Part shown: in pieces, positions 18,379 to 26,803 of the stretch
Numbering within the stretch: the first letter of the stretch is position 1
Layout of the letters: every line of letters starts with the position of its first letter
Assembly (NCBI RefSeq): GCF_002843315.1
Contig: NZ_MVDD01000014.1
Span: 40,830 to 104,829, forward strand
Direction: 5' to 3'
DNA from: Labilibaculum filiforme
GTDB lineage: Bacteria > Bacteroidota > Bacteroidia > Bacteroidales > Marinifilaceae
DNA length: 64,000 nucleotides
The notes under the pieces: model-generated
What the model saw: the letters and a program-made list of their open reading frames with translations, nothing else
Database searches by the model: none
Told to the model about the DNA's origin: nothing
Translations under genes and position numbers: made by a program

Positions 18379-19704
18379 ATGAAAAACAGTAAAAAGTGGC
18401 TTTATGCCTTTTTGCTACTTATTGTAGTGTCGATTATTGGAATTTTTGTTCCCGGTGTTGAATTTGGAGTTAAGGATCCCAATATCGTTTCGGGCGATGT
18501 AGCTTGGATGCTTACCTCCACAGCCTTAGTTCTTCTTATGACTCCAGGTCTTGCTTTCTTTTATGGAGGTATGGTTGATCCTAGAAACATCATTTCTACC
18601 ATTCTTCAAAGTTTTGTTGCTATGGGAATTGTGAGTATGATTTGGGTTGTTGTTGGATTTAGCTTGGCATTTGGAGACAGTATTGGTCCTGAAGGATTTG
18701 GAATCGTTGGAAACCCTCTTACTTTTCTCATGTTTCATAATGTAGGAGGCAACACCAACCCCGACATGTCGCCCACCATTCCCTTTGCTCTTTTTGCGCT
18801 TTTCCAGTTAAAATTTGCAATTATTACACCAGCCCTAATTACTGGATCGTTTGCCGGAAGAGTAAGGTTCCGCTCCTATATGATATTCATTAGTCTTTTC
18901 ACCATATTTATATACGCACCACTTGCACATTGGACATGGCATCCAAACGGATTCCTCCGCAATATGGGAGTATTGGATTTTGCCGGAGGAACAGTGGTTC
19001 ACATGTCGGCAGGATTCGCAGCTCTTGCTGGAGCAATGTTTCTTGGAAAGCGTACAAAATCGAGATACAACGAGAAACGCTCCAACATTCCATTTGTACT
19101 TCTTGGCGCAGGAATGCTTTGGTTTGGATGGTTTGGCTTTAACGCCGGATCGGCTCTGGAAGCCTCATCGACCGCAGTATTAGCTCTACTAAATACAAAT
19201 ACTGCCTCGGCCGCCGCCATGCTCACCTGGATTTTTCTTGATGGTGCTCGAGGACATAAGCCATCGGGATTAGGAGCTGCCATTGGATTGGTGGTTGGAC
19301 TTGTTGCCATTACCCCTGCCGCAGGTTTCGTAACTGTCGGAGCCTCAATCACCATTGGAGTAATCGCATCAATTGTAAGTAACTACGCTATAACCCTGCA
19401 AGGAAGAACATCTTTAGATGACACTTTAGATGTATTCCCGGCACACGGAATGGGAGGAATCACAGGAATGATTCTCACCTCGGTATTTGCCCATGAAGTT
19501 GGATTGATACATGGTGAATTCCGGACTTTTTTCATGCACCTTATTGCATTAGTAATTGTCGGAGTCTTTACTTTTGGAGGATCCTACCTTTTATATTGGA
19601 TCACCAACAAATTTGTATCCTTACGAGTTTCAGAATACTCCGAAGCTAAAGGTTTAGATATTTCTCAACACGATGAATCCTATTCCTTCGCATATAAAGA
19701 GTAA
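18379..19704 (+). CDS. amtB: Ammonium transporter, Amt family
   Basis: About 441 residues with eleven membrane helices. Seen: PGLAFFYGGMV, the pore-lining helices around SFAGRVRFRSYM, AHWTWHPNGFL, DFAGGTVVHMSAG (first conserved His region) and the second pore His in VFPAHGMGGITG. Known role: a trimeric channel conducting ammonium/ammonia across the inner membrane. A GTG three bases upstream of the ATG is an alternative start. Unlike many amtB loci, no glnK/PII gene is adjacent; instead it converges on a glutamine synthetase gene, which assimilates the imported ammonium. Confidence 0.97.
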   Translation: MKNSKKWLYAFLLLIVVSIIGIFVPGVEFGVKDPNIVSGDVAWMLTSTALVLLMTPGLAFFYGGMVDPRNIISTILQSFVAMGIVSMIWVVVGFSLAFGDSIGPEGFGIVGNPLTFLMFHNVGGNTNPDMSPTIPFALFALFQLKFAIITPALITGSFAGRVRFRSYMIFISLFTIFIYAPLAHWTWHPNGFLRNMGVLDFAGGTVVHMSAGFAALAGAMFLGKRTKSRYNEKRSNIPFVLLGAGMLWFGWFGFNAGSALEASSTAVLALLNTNTASAAAMLTWIFLDGARGHKPSGLGAAIGLVVGLVAITPAAGFVTVGASITIGVIASIVSNYAITLQGRTSLDDTLDVFPAHGMGGITGMILTSVFAHEVGLIHGEFRTFFMHLIALVIVGVFTFGGSYLLYWITNKFVSLRVSEYSEAKGLDISQHDESYSFAYKE

Positions 19705-19747
19705 AAAAATAACTAAAAAAAAGTCCCGCAGCTTTCGTTGCGGGACT
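19703..19747 (-). terminator. Terminator of glnA between the convergent amtB and glnA genes
   Basis: AGTCCCGCA / TGCGGGACT 9-bp stem. On the minus strand it is followed by eight T plus further T-rich sequence, so it mainly terminates glnA; on the plus strand the T-run is poor. Confidence 0.85.
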
Positions 19748-19830
19748 ATCCCCTATAAAAATCTAATCTAGTATCAAATTTAATCTGAAAACCAAACCCT
19801 TAAGTATTTTCAGTAAAAAATCCGGCACGA

Positions 19831-21336
19831 TTACATGCAATGAATGTATTCATTTACAATCGACATAATTCGATCGACATTACCCAGAATACGGTCATTT
19901 AACCCATTATCTTCATATAACTTTAGTTTTTTAACAACAGCATCCAATCTTCCTGCTGGAAAAACACCATTTCGTTCAAAAATCTCTCTTTGTTCGAGTA
20001 GACAATCTGCACTTTCCCAACAACAAGTAGGCAACTGTTTCAAGCTATCTAATTTTTCTTTGTAGTGCGGAGCAAAAATATCCACATTAGCATACAAATC
20101 TTCTGCTACCTGCAAGCCATCTTCCATCTCTAATCCGTATTGACCAGCAACTATTAAACCAGCCAACAAAGCATGAATATCAGCAGAACCATCCGGCACT
20201 CTAAATTCAAAAGTTTGCTTGCTCGAAAAATCTCTTGCATCAGCAGGTTCTAATGGATTTACACTTTTAATCATATCCGAAGCACCTACCCAACCAAGAG
20301 GCACCCGAACCAAAACAGAACGATTACGATCTCCCCAACAAACATAAGTTGGAGCCTCCTGATGTGGCACCAAGCGCAAATAGGAAGTTGGTATTGTATT
20401 TCCAAAAGCAGTTAAAGCACCCGAAAGTTTCATAATACCTGCAATCATTTTTTTTGCAGTATCGCTCAGCTTTCCATTTTCGATGCAAATATTTTTCCCA
20501 TCTTTTTCTACCAACATATGAATATGCAAACCGCTACCAGCCTTACCAACAGTAATTTTTGGAGCCCAGCTCACCAATGCCTTTTCACGAGCCGCCAACA
20601 TTCTCACAATCCATTTTGCAATCACTAGTTGATCAACAGCATCCTCGGCCTCAACTGGTAAAAATTCGATTTCATGTTGTTCGTAACCATCTTCCCCCGA
20701 AGAAAAATTCCCAACCTCAGAATGTCCGTATTTAATTTTTCCACCACACTGAGCAATTAAAACCATTGCCTCGCGTCGTAAGTTTTCCCATTTAGTAAAA
20801 GGCTGAGAACTATGATATCCTTTTTGATCGACATCTGGATATAAAGTATGATTTTCACTCTTAATATAGTACTCCAATTCCCCCATCGCCTTAAACGTAA
20901 GGCCAGTAGATTTCTTGAAATTATTGTGTGCCTTTTGTAAAATATATTCAGGAGCACTTTCCATTGGTTTTCCTTCGGCAGTATAAAAGGAACAAAGAAT
21001 ATCTAAACAAGGCACTTCCGAAAACGGATTCAAAAATGCCGTTTTAAATCTTGGTATCACATATAAATCACTTGAACCTGCGCCTATATAGGAAAACAAA
21101 CTCGATCCATCAACGCGCTCGCCCGATGATAGAATGTTATCTAAATGATTTTTACCAGTGATAATAAAGTTCAAAGTTTTCAATTTTCCATCCTCAGCAA
21201 CGTAACGGAAATTAATCATCTTAATTCCATTCTCCACTATATATCTTATCAAATCCGCCTTTGTGAATTCGTTGCTTGATTTCTGAAGGAATTGAACCAA
21301 TTTGTTTGGATCCATTAAATATTCATCCCTTGTCAT
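19831..21336 (-). CDS. glnA: Glutamine synthetase, type I-like
   Basis: 501 residues. Beta-grasp N-terminal domain (FRYVAEDGKLKTLNF, VDGSSLFSYIG), then the catalytic domain with MGELEYYI, HEIEFLPV, GSGLHIHMLVEKDGK, GDRNRSVLVRVP and FEFRVPDGSADIHALLAG, matching the GSI metal and substrate motifs. Compared with the usual spacing, a glycine/serine-rich stretch (GNFSSGEDGYEQ) precedes HEIEF, so it is a divergent GSI and not GSIII. Known reaction: glutamate plus ammonium plus ATP to glutamine. No adenylylation-site Tyr was identified. Its convergence with amtB supports a nitrogen-assimilation role. A 525-bp upstream gap carries repeated C-rich boxes. Confidence 0.9.
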   Translation of the reverse strand: MTRDEYLMDPNKLVQFLQKSSNEFTKADLIRYIVENGIKMINFRYVAEDGKLKTLNFIITGKNHLDNILSSGERVDGSSLFSYIGAGSSDLYVIPRFKTAFLNPFSEVPCLDILCSFYTAEGKPMESAPEYILQKAHNNFKKSTGLTFKAMGELEYYIKSENHTLYPDVDQKGYHSSQPFTKWENLRREAMVLIAQCGGKIKYGHSEVGNFSSGEDGYEQHEIEFLPVEAEDAVDQLVIAKWIVRMLAAREKALVSWAPKITVGKAGSGLHIHMLVEKDGKNICIENGKLSDTAKKMIAGIMKLSGALTAFGNTIPTSYLRLVPHQEAPTYVCWGDRNRSVLVRVPLGWVGASDMIKSVNPLEPADARDFSSKQTFEFRVPDGSADIHALLAGLIVAGQYGLEMEDGLQVAEDLYANVDIFAPHYKEKLDSLKQLPTCCWESADCLLEQREIFERNGVFPAGRLDAVVKKLKLYEDNGLNDRILGNVDRIMSIVNEYIHCM

Positions 21337-21574
21337 AATACGCCTGTTTTAATTTGTGTGTTGTTCTTATTTGTTACTGAAGGATAAAATAGCCTAGTTT
21401 CAATTGAATATCCAAGCGGAAAACAAATTTTAAAACAAAGCACAAAACAAACACTAAACAACAATGAATATGGGATATGCAGGCGATGAAATTTATCAAA
21501 ATAACGAAGTAAAAACCTGTTTTACAGCAGTTTTTCGAAATCGTTTTCGGGTAGTGAAAAATAGATTTTTAGCC

Positions 21575-21593
21575 CACCCCCCTAAAAAGCACC
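21575..21593. repeat. C-rich box 1 upstream of glnA
   Basis: CACCCC-N5-AAAGCACC; the same 19-bp pattern recurs at 21683-21701. It may be a regulator-binding direct repeat in the 525-bp gap between glnA and the DUF6515 gene. Confidence 0.4.
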
Positions 21594-21682
21594 TACTCCA
21601 ATCTGTTATCTTACACTTCTATTCCTTCCACTCCCTTAATTAATCTAGTCTTTCACGAAAAGAAAAACAAGACGAGAGAAAA

Positions 21683-21701
21683 CACCCCATTTTAAAGCAC
21701 C
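21683..21701. repeat. C-rich box 2 upstream of glnA
   Basis: Second copy of CACCCC-N5-AAAGCACC, 108 bp from the first. A related AAGCACACCCC follows at 21780-21790 and AAAGCACACACCCC occurs before amtB. Nothing else recognisable is seen in the 21337-21862 gap. Confidence 0.4.
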
Positions 21702-21862
21702 CAAGGCTAAAAACGTCATTTTTCACATATAAAGGGTGTGGTTTTGCAAAAACACAGACTCATTTTAGTCTTTTTAAGCAAGCACACCCCTGTATTTTTA
21801 ATTTTATCAGACTCAGGTCATTTCAATACTGTTTAATAGAGGGTGATTATCCAATTTATTTA

Positions 21863-22615
21863 TTAAAATCTCAAGGATAAATGTATCCCTCCTGGCGTAT
21901 TTACCAACCTAAACCCATTACGATACTTCACAAAATAGATACTTCCATTTGTATAATAATCGTTTCCGCGATGCGAAACCCGATGACAATTGTCGGGAAC
22001 ATAAGAGAAATACAGTGAATTTGGTGCATCCACCATAACATACCCTACTTCCGGGTAAAATCGGTAGTAATCACCATCCGAAAAATAGTAATCTCCATGC
22101 GTGTGTCGAATCACTACCGGAGCAGCTGCAAACCTCAACACTACATTTCCGTATCGATCATGACGATAACAATTGTGTCCATGCTGGTTGTAAAAATTTC
22201 TATAACGCTTATTGGAATGAACCGCTTTTGGATACGAATAGCTCATATAGCGATCTCCAGAGGAATAATACGATTTATGAGGTGAGGTATGATTGTGACT
22301 ACGATCCCAATGCTTACTATTCCCATTATTACTATTCTTTGAATATTTATTTGAGGTACGATCCCTCTTGTAGTAATCACTTTGTTTATTGCTTGTATTC
22401 TTTTTTTGCGAATTTGATCGATCAGAATAACTACTCTTGTTATACTTCTCGCTTCGATCGGCATCGGTTAAACGAGTTGATTTATTGCGTTCTTCGTAAC
22501 GAGTCTTCTCTTTTTGTTCCGATCGGCGTTGTGCCGAAGCACTTGAAGTAGAAATTGCGATTGCTGCAACCAATACTATACTGGCTGTCAACTTATATAA
22601 TACAGACTTTTTCAT
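21863..22615 (-). CDS. DUF6515-like secreted protein
   Basis: 250 residues. Signal peptide MKKSVLYKLTASIVLVAAIA ending near SSASAQ. Residues ~30-115 are a highly charged, Ser/Lys/Arg/Asn-rich linker of low complexity. The C-terminal ~100 residues carry Tyr-rich beta-hairpin motifs (YYFSDGDYYRFY; DYYTNGSIYFVKYRNGF; VNTPGGIHLSLRF) like the DUF6515 family of Bacteroidota envelope proteins. Function unknown; the periplasm or outer surface is likely. It stands alone, 220 bp from the NADH dehydrogenase terminator. Confidence 0.7.
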   Translation of the reverse strand: MKKSVLYKLTASIVLVAAIAISTSSASAQRRSEQKEKTRYEERNKSTRLTDADRSEKYNKSSYSDRSNSQKKNTSNKQSDYYKRDRTSNKYSKNSNNGNSKHWDRSHNHTSPHKSYYSSGDRYMSYSYPKAVHSNKRYRNFYNQHGHNCYRHDRYGNVVLRFAAAPVVIRHTHGDYYFSDGDYYRFYPEVGYVMVDAPNSLYFSYVPDNCHRVSHRGNDYYTNGSIYFVKYRNGFRLVNTPGGIHLSLRF

Positions 22616-22784
22616 GGCATTTAGATTTTAATATTTAAGCCAACTAGTCCTTTCGTGTAGGATGAAGTTCAACTACTCAATTTACACTATTGAATGGCTT
22701 TTACTATTGTTGCCCTATGGTGGGGACAAATCTTCTAAAAGTCAAGTACCGGTATACTTTGATTGGATAGTTGCAAAGCTTGTG

Positions 22785-22828
22785 CCAAAAATTAAAAAAG
22801 CACCAATCCACAGTAAAATTGGTGCTTT
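22785..22828 (-). terminator. Intrinsic terminator after the type II NADH dehydrogenase gene
   Basis: Minus strand: AAAGCACCAAT / ATTGGTGCTTT, an 11-bp stem with 10-nt loop, followed by TTTTTTAATTTTT. Confidence 0.9.
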
Positions 22829-22836
22829 CGGCCTTC

Positions 22837-24189
22837 TTAATTCATACAAACTCCGTTCTTTTCCTGCTGTTTTTTTGAAGCTCGATCGGTAAAACTTCGT
22901 TTATTGGGTCGAATTAAAACACGCAACGATTGATCGGAAGTCCAATAGTTCCAAACCCAATTTACCAATATAAAAAATCGATTCTTTACCCCCACAATTG
23001 CCATTAAATGAACAAACAACCAAAGTATCCAAGCCAAAAATCCTTGTGTTTTAATTCCAGGCAAATCGGCCACTGCTAAATTCCTACCAATAGTTGCTAA
23101 CGAGCCTCTGTCCTTATAATGAAAAGCCTTCCATTTTTTCCCTTGCTGACTATTTATGAGATTTTTGCCCAACACAGAAGCCTGTTGCAAACCTACCTGT
23201 GCCACCTGAGGATGCCCGTTCTGAAATTCCCCTTCCTGTTGCATCGCTAAATCTCCAATAGCATAAACGTTATTTAAGCCATTTATTTTATTATACCTAT
23301 CTACGCGAAGTCGGCCGCCACGAGTAGCTGCAAGTTCCGAAATACCTTTTATTGGATTAGCAACAACCCCCGCAGCCCACACCAAGGCATATGAAAAGAA
23401 CTCTTCGCCATCGGCCAAACTAATTTTTAATCCGTCGTAATCGGCAACCTTAGCCTCGGTTTTCACAATCACCCCCAACTTCTCTAAATAAGTTTTCGCT
23501 TTCGCGGATGCTTTCTCCGACATGCCACTCAATAATCGATTGGATGCTTCGAACAAATACACATTCATTAAGGAAAAATCGAGCTCGGGATAATCCTTTG
23601 GCAGGATATCATTTTTCATTTCAGCCAAAGCCCCTGCCAATTCAACACCTGTTGGACCACCTCCTACCAAAACAATATTCATGTAATTGGCCGCTTTTTG
23701 CGGATCCGATTCATTCAAAGCTTTTTCGTAGTTGCGCAAAATAGAGTTACGCAGAAAAATGGCTTCGGACACCGATTTCATAGGAATTCCAAACTCCTCG
23801 ATGTTTTTGTTTCCGAAATAATTAGTATCCACCCCAGTGGCTAACACCAAATGATCGTACTTTAGCGAGCCTAAACTTGTATATATCTCCTGAATATTGG
23901 TGTTTACCTCCAGCAAATCGGCCATTCTAAAATGCACATTCTTCTTTTTCTGGAAGATTTTCCGCAAAGGAAACGCAATAGAGCTTGGCTCGAGGCCCGA
24001 GGTTGCCACCTGATAAAACAAAGGCTGAAACTGATGAAAATTATTCTTATCAATTAAAACTACCTGATATTTTGTTTTCACCAGTTGCCGGGCAAGCTTT
24101 AAACCTGCAAAACCACCACCAACGATAACAATTCTTATTTTTCCATTTTCGGGGATATGCTTAATCGTATCCATATTCTTCTCTAGCAT
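22837..24189 (-). CDS. ndh: Type II NADH dehydrogenase / FAD-dependent NAD(P) oxidoreductase
   Basis: 450 residues with two Rossmann folds: IVIVGGGFAGLKLARQL (FAD) and IVLVGGGPTGVELAGALAEM (NADH), plus FQPLFYQVATSGLEPSS (quinone-site region) and VYAIGDLAMQ. The C-terminal ~80 residues contain a hydrophobic membrane-anchoring stretch (FLAWILWLFVHLMAIVG). Known reaction: NADH to quinone electron transfer at the inner membrane without proton pumping. ATG 24189 is the first start; ATG 24174 (MDTIKHIPENGK) is equally plausible. Monocistronic, with its own terminator. Confidence 0.93.
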   Translation of the reverse strand: MLEKNMDTIKHIPENGKIRIVIVGGGFAGLKLARQLVKTKYQVVLIDKNNFHQFQPLFYQVATSGLEPSSIAFPLRKIFQKKKNVHFRMADLLEVNTNIQEIYTSLGSLKYDHLVLATGVDTNYFGNKNIEEFGIPMKSVSEAIFLRNSILRNYEKALNESDPQKAANYMNIVLVGGGPTGVELAGALAEMKNDILPKDYPELDFSLMNVYLFEASNRLLSGMSEKASAKAKTYLEKLGVIVKTEAKVADYDGLKISLADGEEFFSYALVWAAGVVANPIKGISELAATRGGRLRVDRYNKINGLNNVYAIGDLAMQQEGEFQNGHPQVAQVGLQQASVLGKNLINSQQGKKWKAFHYKDRGSLATIGRNLAVADLPGIKTQGFLAWILWLFVHLMAIVGVKNRFFILVNWVWNYWTSDQSLRVLIRPNKRSFTDRASKKQQEKNGVCMN

Positions 24190-24354
24190 TTAGTCATAAA
24201 ATCAGCTTAATTCGTCCGCATCTCCTCCTTTAAAATTCGTTTCGGATTTTCGGACTCCTTTATCTTTTACAAATTAAAGAATTATTTCTCTAATAATCTA
24301 ATGTACCAAAATCTTCAACCGATTGCGATGGATAAATTTATTTTGTAAGCACAA

Positions 24355-24390
24355 AAAAATCCGAAAGACATTTAAACTGCATTTCGGATT
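24355..24390 (-). terminator. Intrinsic terminator after ridA
   Basis: Minus strand: AATCCGAAA / TTTCGGATT stem, 15-nt loop, followed by TTTTT. Confidence 0.82.
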
Positions 24391-24412
24391 CTATTTCATT
24401 TTGTCTTTCGCT

Positions 24413-24763
24413 TTACTTTTTAGCCGCAATTACCGACATTTCGACCAATAATTCAGGTCGAGCCATACGTGCTTCAACACAAGCCCGCGCTGGTTGATAT
24501 CCATCTACAACCCATGCATCCCAAACTTCGTTCATCGCAGCAAAATCTTTCATATCGCGAACATATATCGTTACCGATAGAATGTGTTTTTTATCAGCAC
24601 CTGCTTTTTCTAAAAGCTCTTCTATTTTCTCTAAAGTAGTAGTAGTTTGTTCCTTAATATCTGCGTTAGCATCTTTAGCTGTTTGCCCGCACAAATAAAT
24701 AGTATTGCCATGCTCTACAATACGACTCATTCTTGGTGTGGAATCCATTCTTTTGATTGTCAT
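24413..24763 (-). CDS. RidA-family enamine/imine deaminase
   Basis: 116 residues, the compact YjgF/YER057c/UK114 fold. Seen: [18 protein letters not shown], the middle helix [15 protein letters not shown], and [20 protein letters not shown] with the conserved Arg. Known role of RidA proteins: hydrolysis of reactive enamine/imine intermediates released by PLP enzymes. The substrate range of this subgroup is not certain, so no symbol is given. It is flanked by terminators on both sides, hence a single-gene unit. Confidence 0.88.
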   Translation of the reverse strand: MTIKRMDSTPRMSRIVEHGNTIYLCGQTAKDANADIKEQTTTTLEKIEELLEKAGADKKHILSVTIYVRDMKDFAAMNEVWDAWVVDGYQPARACVEARMARPELLVEMSVIAAKK

Positions 24764-24845
24764 TTTGGGAAATGTTTAAGTTATTTTGTGGTGCGAAGAT
24801 AAGGATTCTCAAAGAACAGGAAATAATAATCAGTTATCCGCAAAT

Positions 24846-24877
24846 AAAATGCCGTTTCAAATGAATGAAACGGCATA
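24846..24877 (-). terminator. Terminator at the end of the ten-gene lipid operon
   Basis: Minus strand: ATGCCGTTTCA / TGAAACGGCAT, an 11-bp perfect stem, 6-nt loop, then TTTTATTT. Nearly the same stem is reused behind valS. Confidence 0.88.
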
Positions 24878-24900
24878 GCTATATTCTGGAATAAAATTTA

Positions 24901-25956
24901 TCAATCTTTAATTCGACTAAATGCGATTGTATTCACCATCCAATTTGGCAATGATTTTTTAGGATTTCTATCCTTTAGCTTCATATACCAACCAAGCTTT
25001 TCCACAATTGGAAGCTTATGTGTTTCAACAAATTCAATTAATGTACCATCTGGATCAGCAATATATGAAAAATGACCAGCAGCAGAACCCATATCGAAAC
25101 TATCGGCACTATTTACAGTAAAAGGGAAACCTTTTTCGGCACATTCATGTTGCAAATATTCCATTCCCTGAATATCAAAACACAAGTGGATAAAACCAAG
25201 CTCACCCCAAATTCTATTTTCAAAAATCATTCTAGGCTGACGATCAAGAGCTTGAATTAATTCAATTTGAGTAGGTCCTAACAACTTTCCAAAAGGACCA
25301 GTTCTTTCTTTATGTTTTAAAAGCACACGCCGGTACCTTTCATTTCCTCCTGGTAATTCGGCAAAATCGGCAAAACTACCCGATTCATCATATATTACTT
25401 CGCTATATTGCAATATATCGGCATAAACAAGCAATGATTTTTCAATATCAGAAACACCAATTACGACACCAGCTACACCACCGGTTACTGATTTTTGCTT
25501 TTTATAATAATTTGATTCCTCAACAACTTCGAATATGTTATTGTAAGGATCCTTTAAATAGTAATGAGCATTTCCTTTTGGATCTTTACTCACCTCACTC
25601 AAAACCTCGAAATTTTGATCCTTATGCTTGGCATAAGCTTTCTGTACATCGCGACATTTCATTTTATTAATAAAAATTCCAGTATCGCCCAATTGCACTT
25701 CGAAACTAGGCTTCTTAGGTGTTATACTAGTATGTTGCCAAATCTCAAAACCTCCGCCACCTTCCATATTCATGGCTAAGGCTGCATGCCGATCACATTC
25801 TTTTCCATTGGTATAGGGTAACATTAACTTAGCAGTAGCGGTATCCTCGAAAACATTAATATCCATACCAAATGCACTTCGATACCATTTCCATGCTTCC
25901 TCAACATTTTTTACTCCAACTCCCACTTGTTGAATGCCACAAATATTTTTTTCCAT
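24901..25956 (-). CDS. Two-domain VOC (glyoxalase/dioxygenase superfamily) protein
   Basis: 351 residues with two tandem VOC modules: residues ~5-150 (IQQVGVGVKNVEEAWKWYR ... NNIFEVVEES) and ~158-315 (GGVAGVVIGVSDIEKSLLVY ... DGTLIEFVETH). The first His of module one is replaced (QQVGVGV); the C-terminal module retains FIHLCFDI and LIEFVE, so a metal site may survive there. The family includes extradiol dioxygenases, glyoxalase and epimerases; the substrate here is unknown. It does not look like 4-hydroxyphenylpyruvate dioxygenase. It is the last gene of the minus-strand operon, 35 bp after the SDR gene. Confidence 0.75.
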   Translation of the reverse strand: MEKNICGIQQVGVGVKNVEEAWKWYRSAFGMDINVFEDTATAKLMLPYTNGKECDRHAALAMNMEGGGGFEIWQHTSITPKKPSFEVQLGDTGIFINKMKCRDVQKAYAKHKDQNFEVLSEVSKDPKGNAHYYLKDPYNNIFEVVEESNYYKKQKSVTGGVAGVVIGVSDIEKSLLVYADILQYSEVIYDESGSFADFAELPGGNERYRRVLLKHKERTGPFGKLLGPTQIELIQALDRQPRMIFENRIWGELGFIHLCFDIQGMEYLQHECAEKGFPFTVNSADSFDMGSAAGHFSYIADPDGTLIEFVETHKLPIVEKLGWYMKLKDRNPKKSLPNWMVNTIAFSRIKD

Positions 25957-25991
25957 ATTGTTTTGTTATTTAATAGCAAGCTTTGAAGGCT

Positions 25992-26786
25992 TTAATTATT
26001 AATTCGTGTTACTAGTTTATGATATAAGGCAGGAAAAAATCGTCTGATATATACCATCAACAATTCCTTTTTACCCACCAATATTTCTTTTTTTTCTTTC
26101 TTTACCGCTTTTAAAATTTTTAATGCACATTCTTTAGCCAACATTCCATTTGCCTGTCCGTTGTCCATTTTGTTGTACGATTCGCCCGATTCAATTAGTG
26201 CATTACGCGATATATTGGTATTTATCCGACCTGGTGAAACAATAGTTACCTTTATATTTTCTTTCACCAATTCGGCTCTTAAAGATTCAAAATAGCCTTG
26301 AATTGCATGTTTTGATGCAGAATAAGCAGTTCGCCACGGGAAACCAAATTTTCCTGAGATACTGCTTACAACAACAATATGCCCTGATTTATTACTGAGC
26401 ATTTGTGGTAACACAAATTTGGTTAAAGCCACAACACTAAAAAAATTCAATTCCATAATACTTCGATCGTTTTTTAATGGAGTATCCTTTGCCAAGGATC
26501 GTTGACTTCTTCCGGCATTGTTAATTAATAAATCGATTTTTCCTGTTTGCTTCAACACCTTATTTACATGCGCTTCCAATTGACTAATGTCCGAAAGATC
26601 CATAACCTGGAGCCAGCATTTTGATGTTTTCTGCAAACACTTCTCTCTTACTTGCTCTAGTTTTTTGTCATTACGAGCAGAAAGAACCAGAAAAGCACCT
26701 TCGCTAGCAAAAGCATAAGCTAACTCTTCACCAATTCCCGATGAAGCTCCAGTTATCCAAACCACTTTATTTCTAATCTCTTTCAT
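25992..26786 (-). CDS. Classical short-chain dehydrogenase/reductase
   Basis: 264 residues with the NAD(P) motif TGASSGIG, LINNAGRSQRS, the catalytic Ser in VVVSSISGKFGFP and YSASKHAIQG (YxxxK), and SPGRINTNIS. It resembles the DHRS7-like group that reduces lipid-type ketones or aldehydes (family resemblance only). The position between a VOC protein and an outer-membrane protein in the lipid operon suggests a step in modifying a lipid precursor. The gap to the upstream DUF5686 gene is 17 bp. Confidence 0.85.
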   Translation of the reverse strand: MKEIRNKVVWITGASSGIGEELAYAFASEGAFLVLSARNDKKLEQVREKCLQKTSKCWLQVMDLSDISQLEAHVNKVLKQTGKIDLLINNAGRSQRSLAKDTPLKNDRSIMELNFFSVVALTKFVLPQMLSNKSGHIVVVSSISGKFGFPWRTAYSASKHAIQGYFESLRAELVKENIKVTIVSPGRINTNISRNALIESGESYNKMDNGQANGMLAKECALKILKAVKKEKKEILVGKKELLMVYIRRFFPALYHKLVTRINN

Positions 26787-26803
26787 AAAATGCCGCTCCT
26801 TTC

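Noticed and set aside
24901..25956. 4-hydroxyphenylpyruvate dioxygenase
   Set aside because: It has two VOC modules but lacks the HPPD C-terminal motifs and the first metal His; only the superfamily can be stated.
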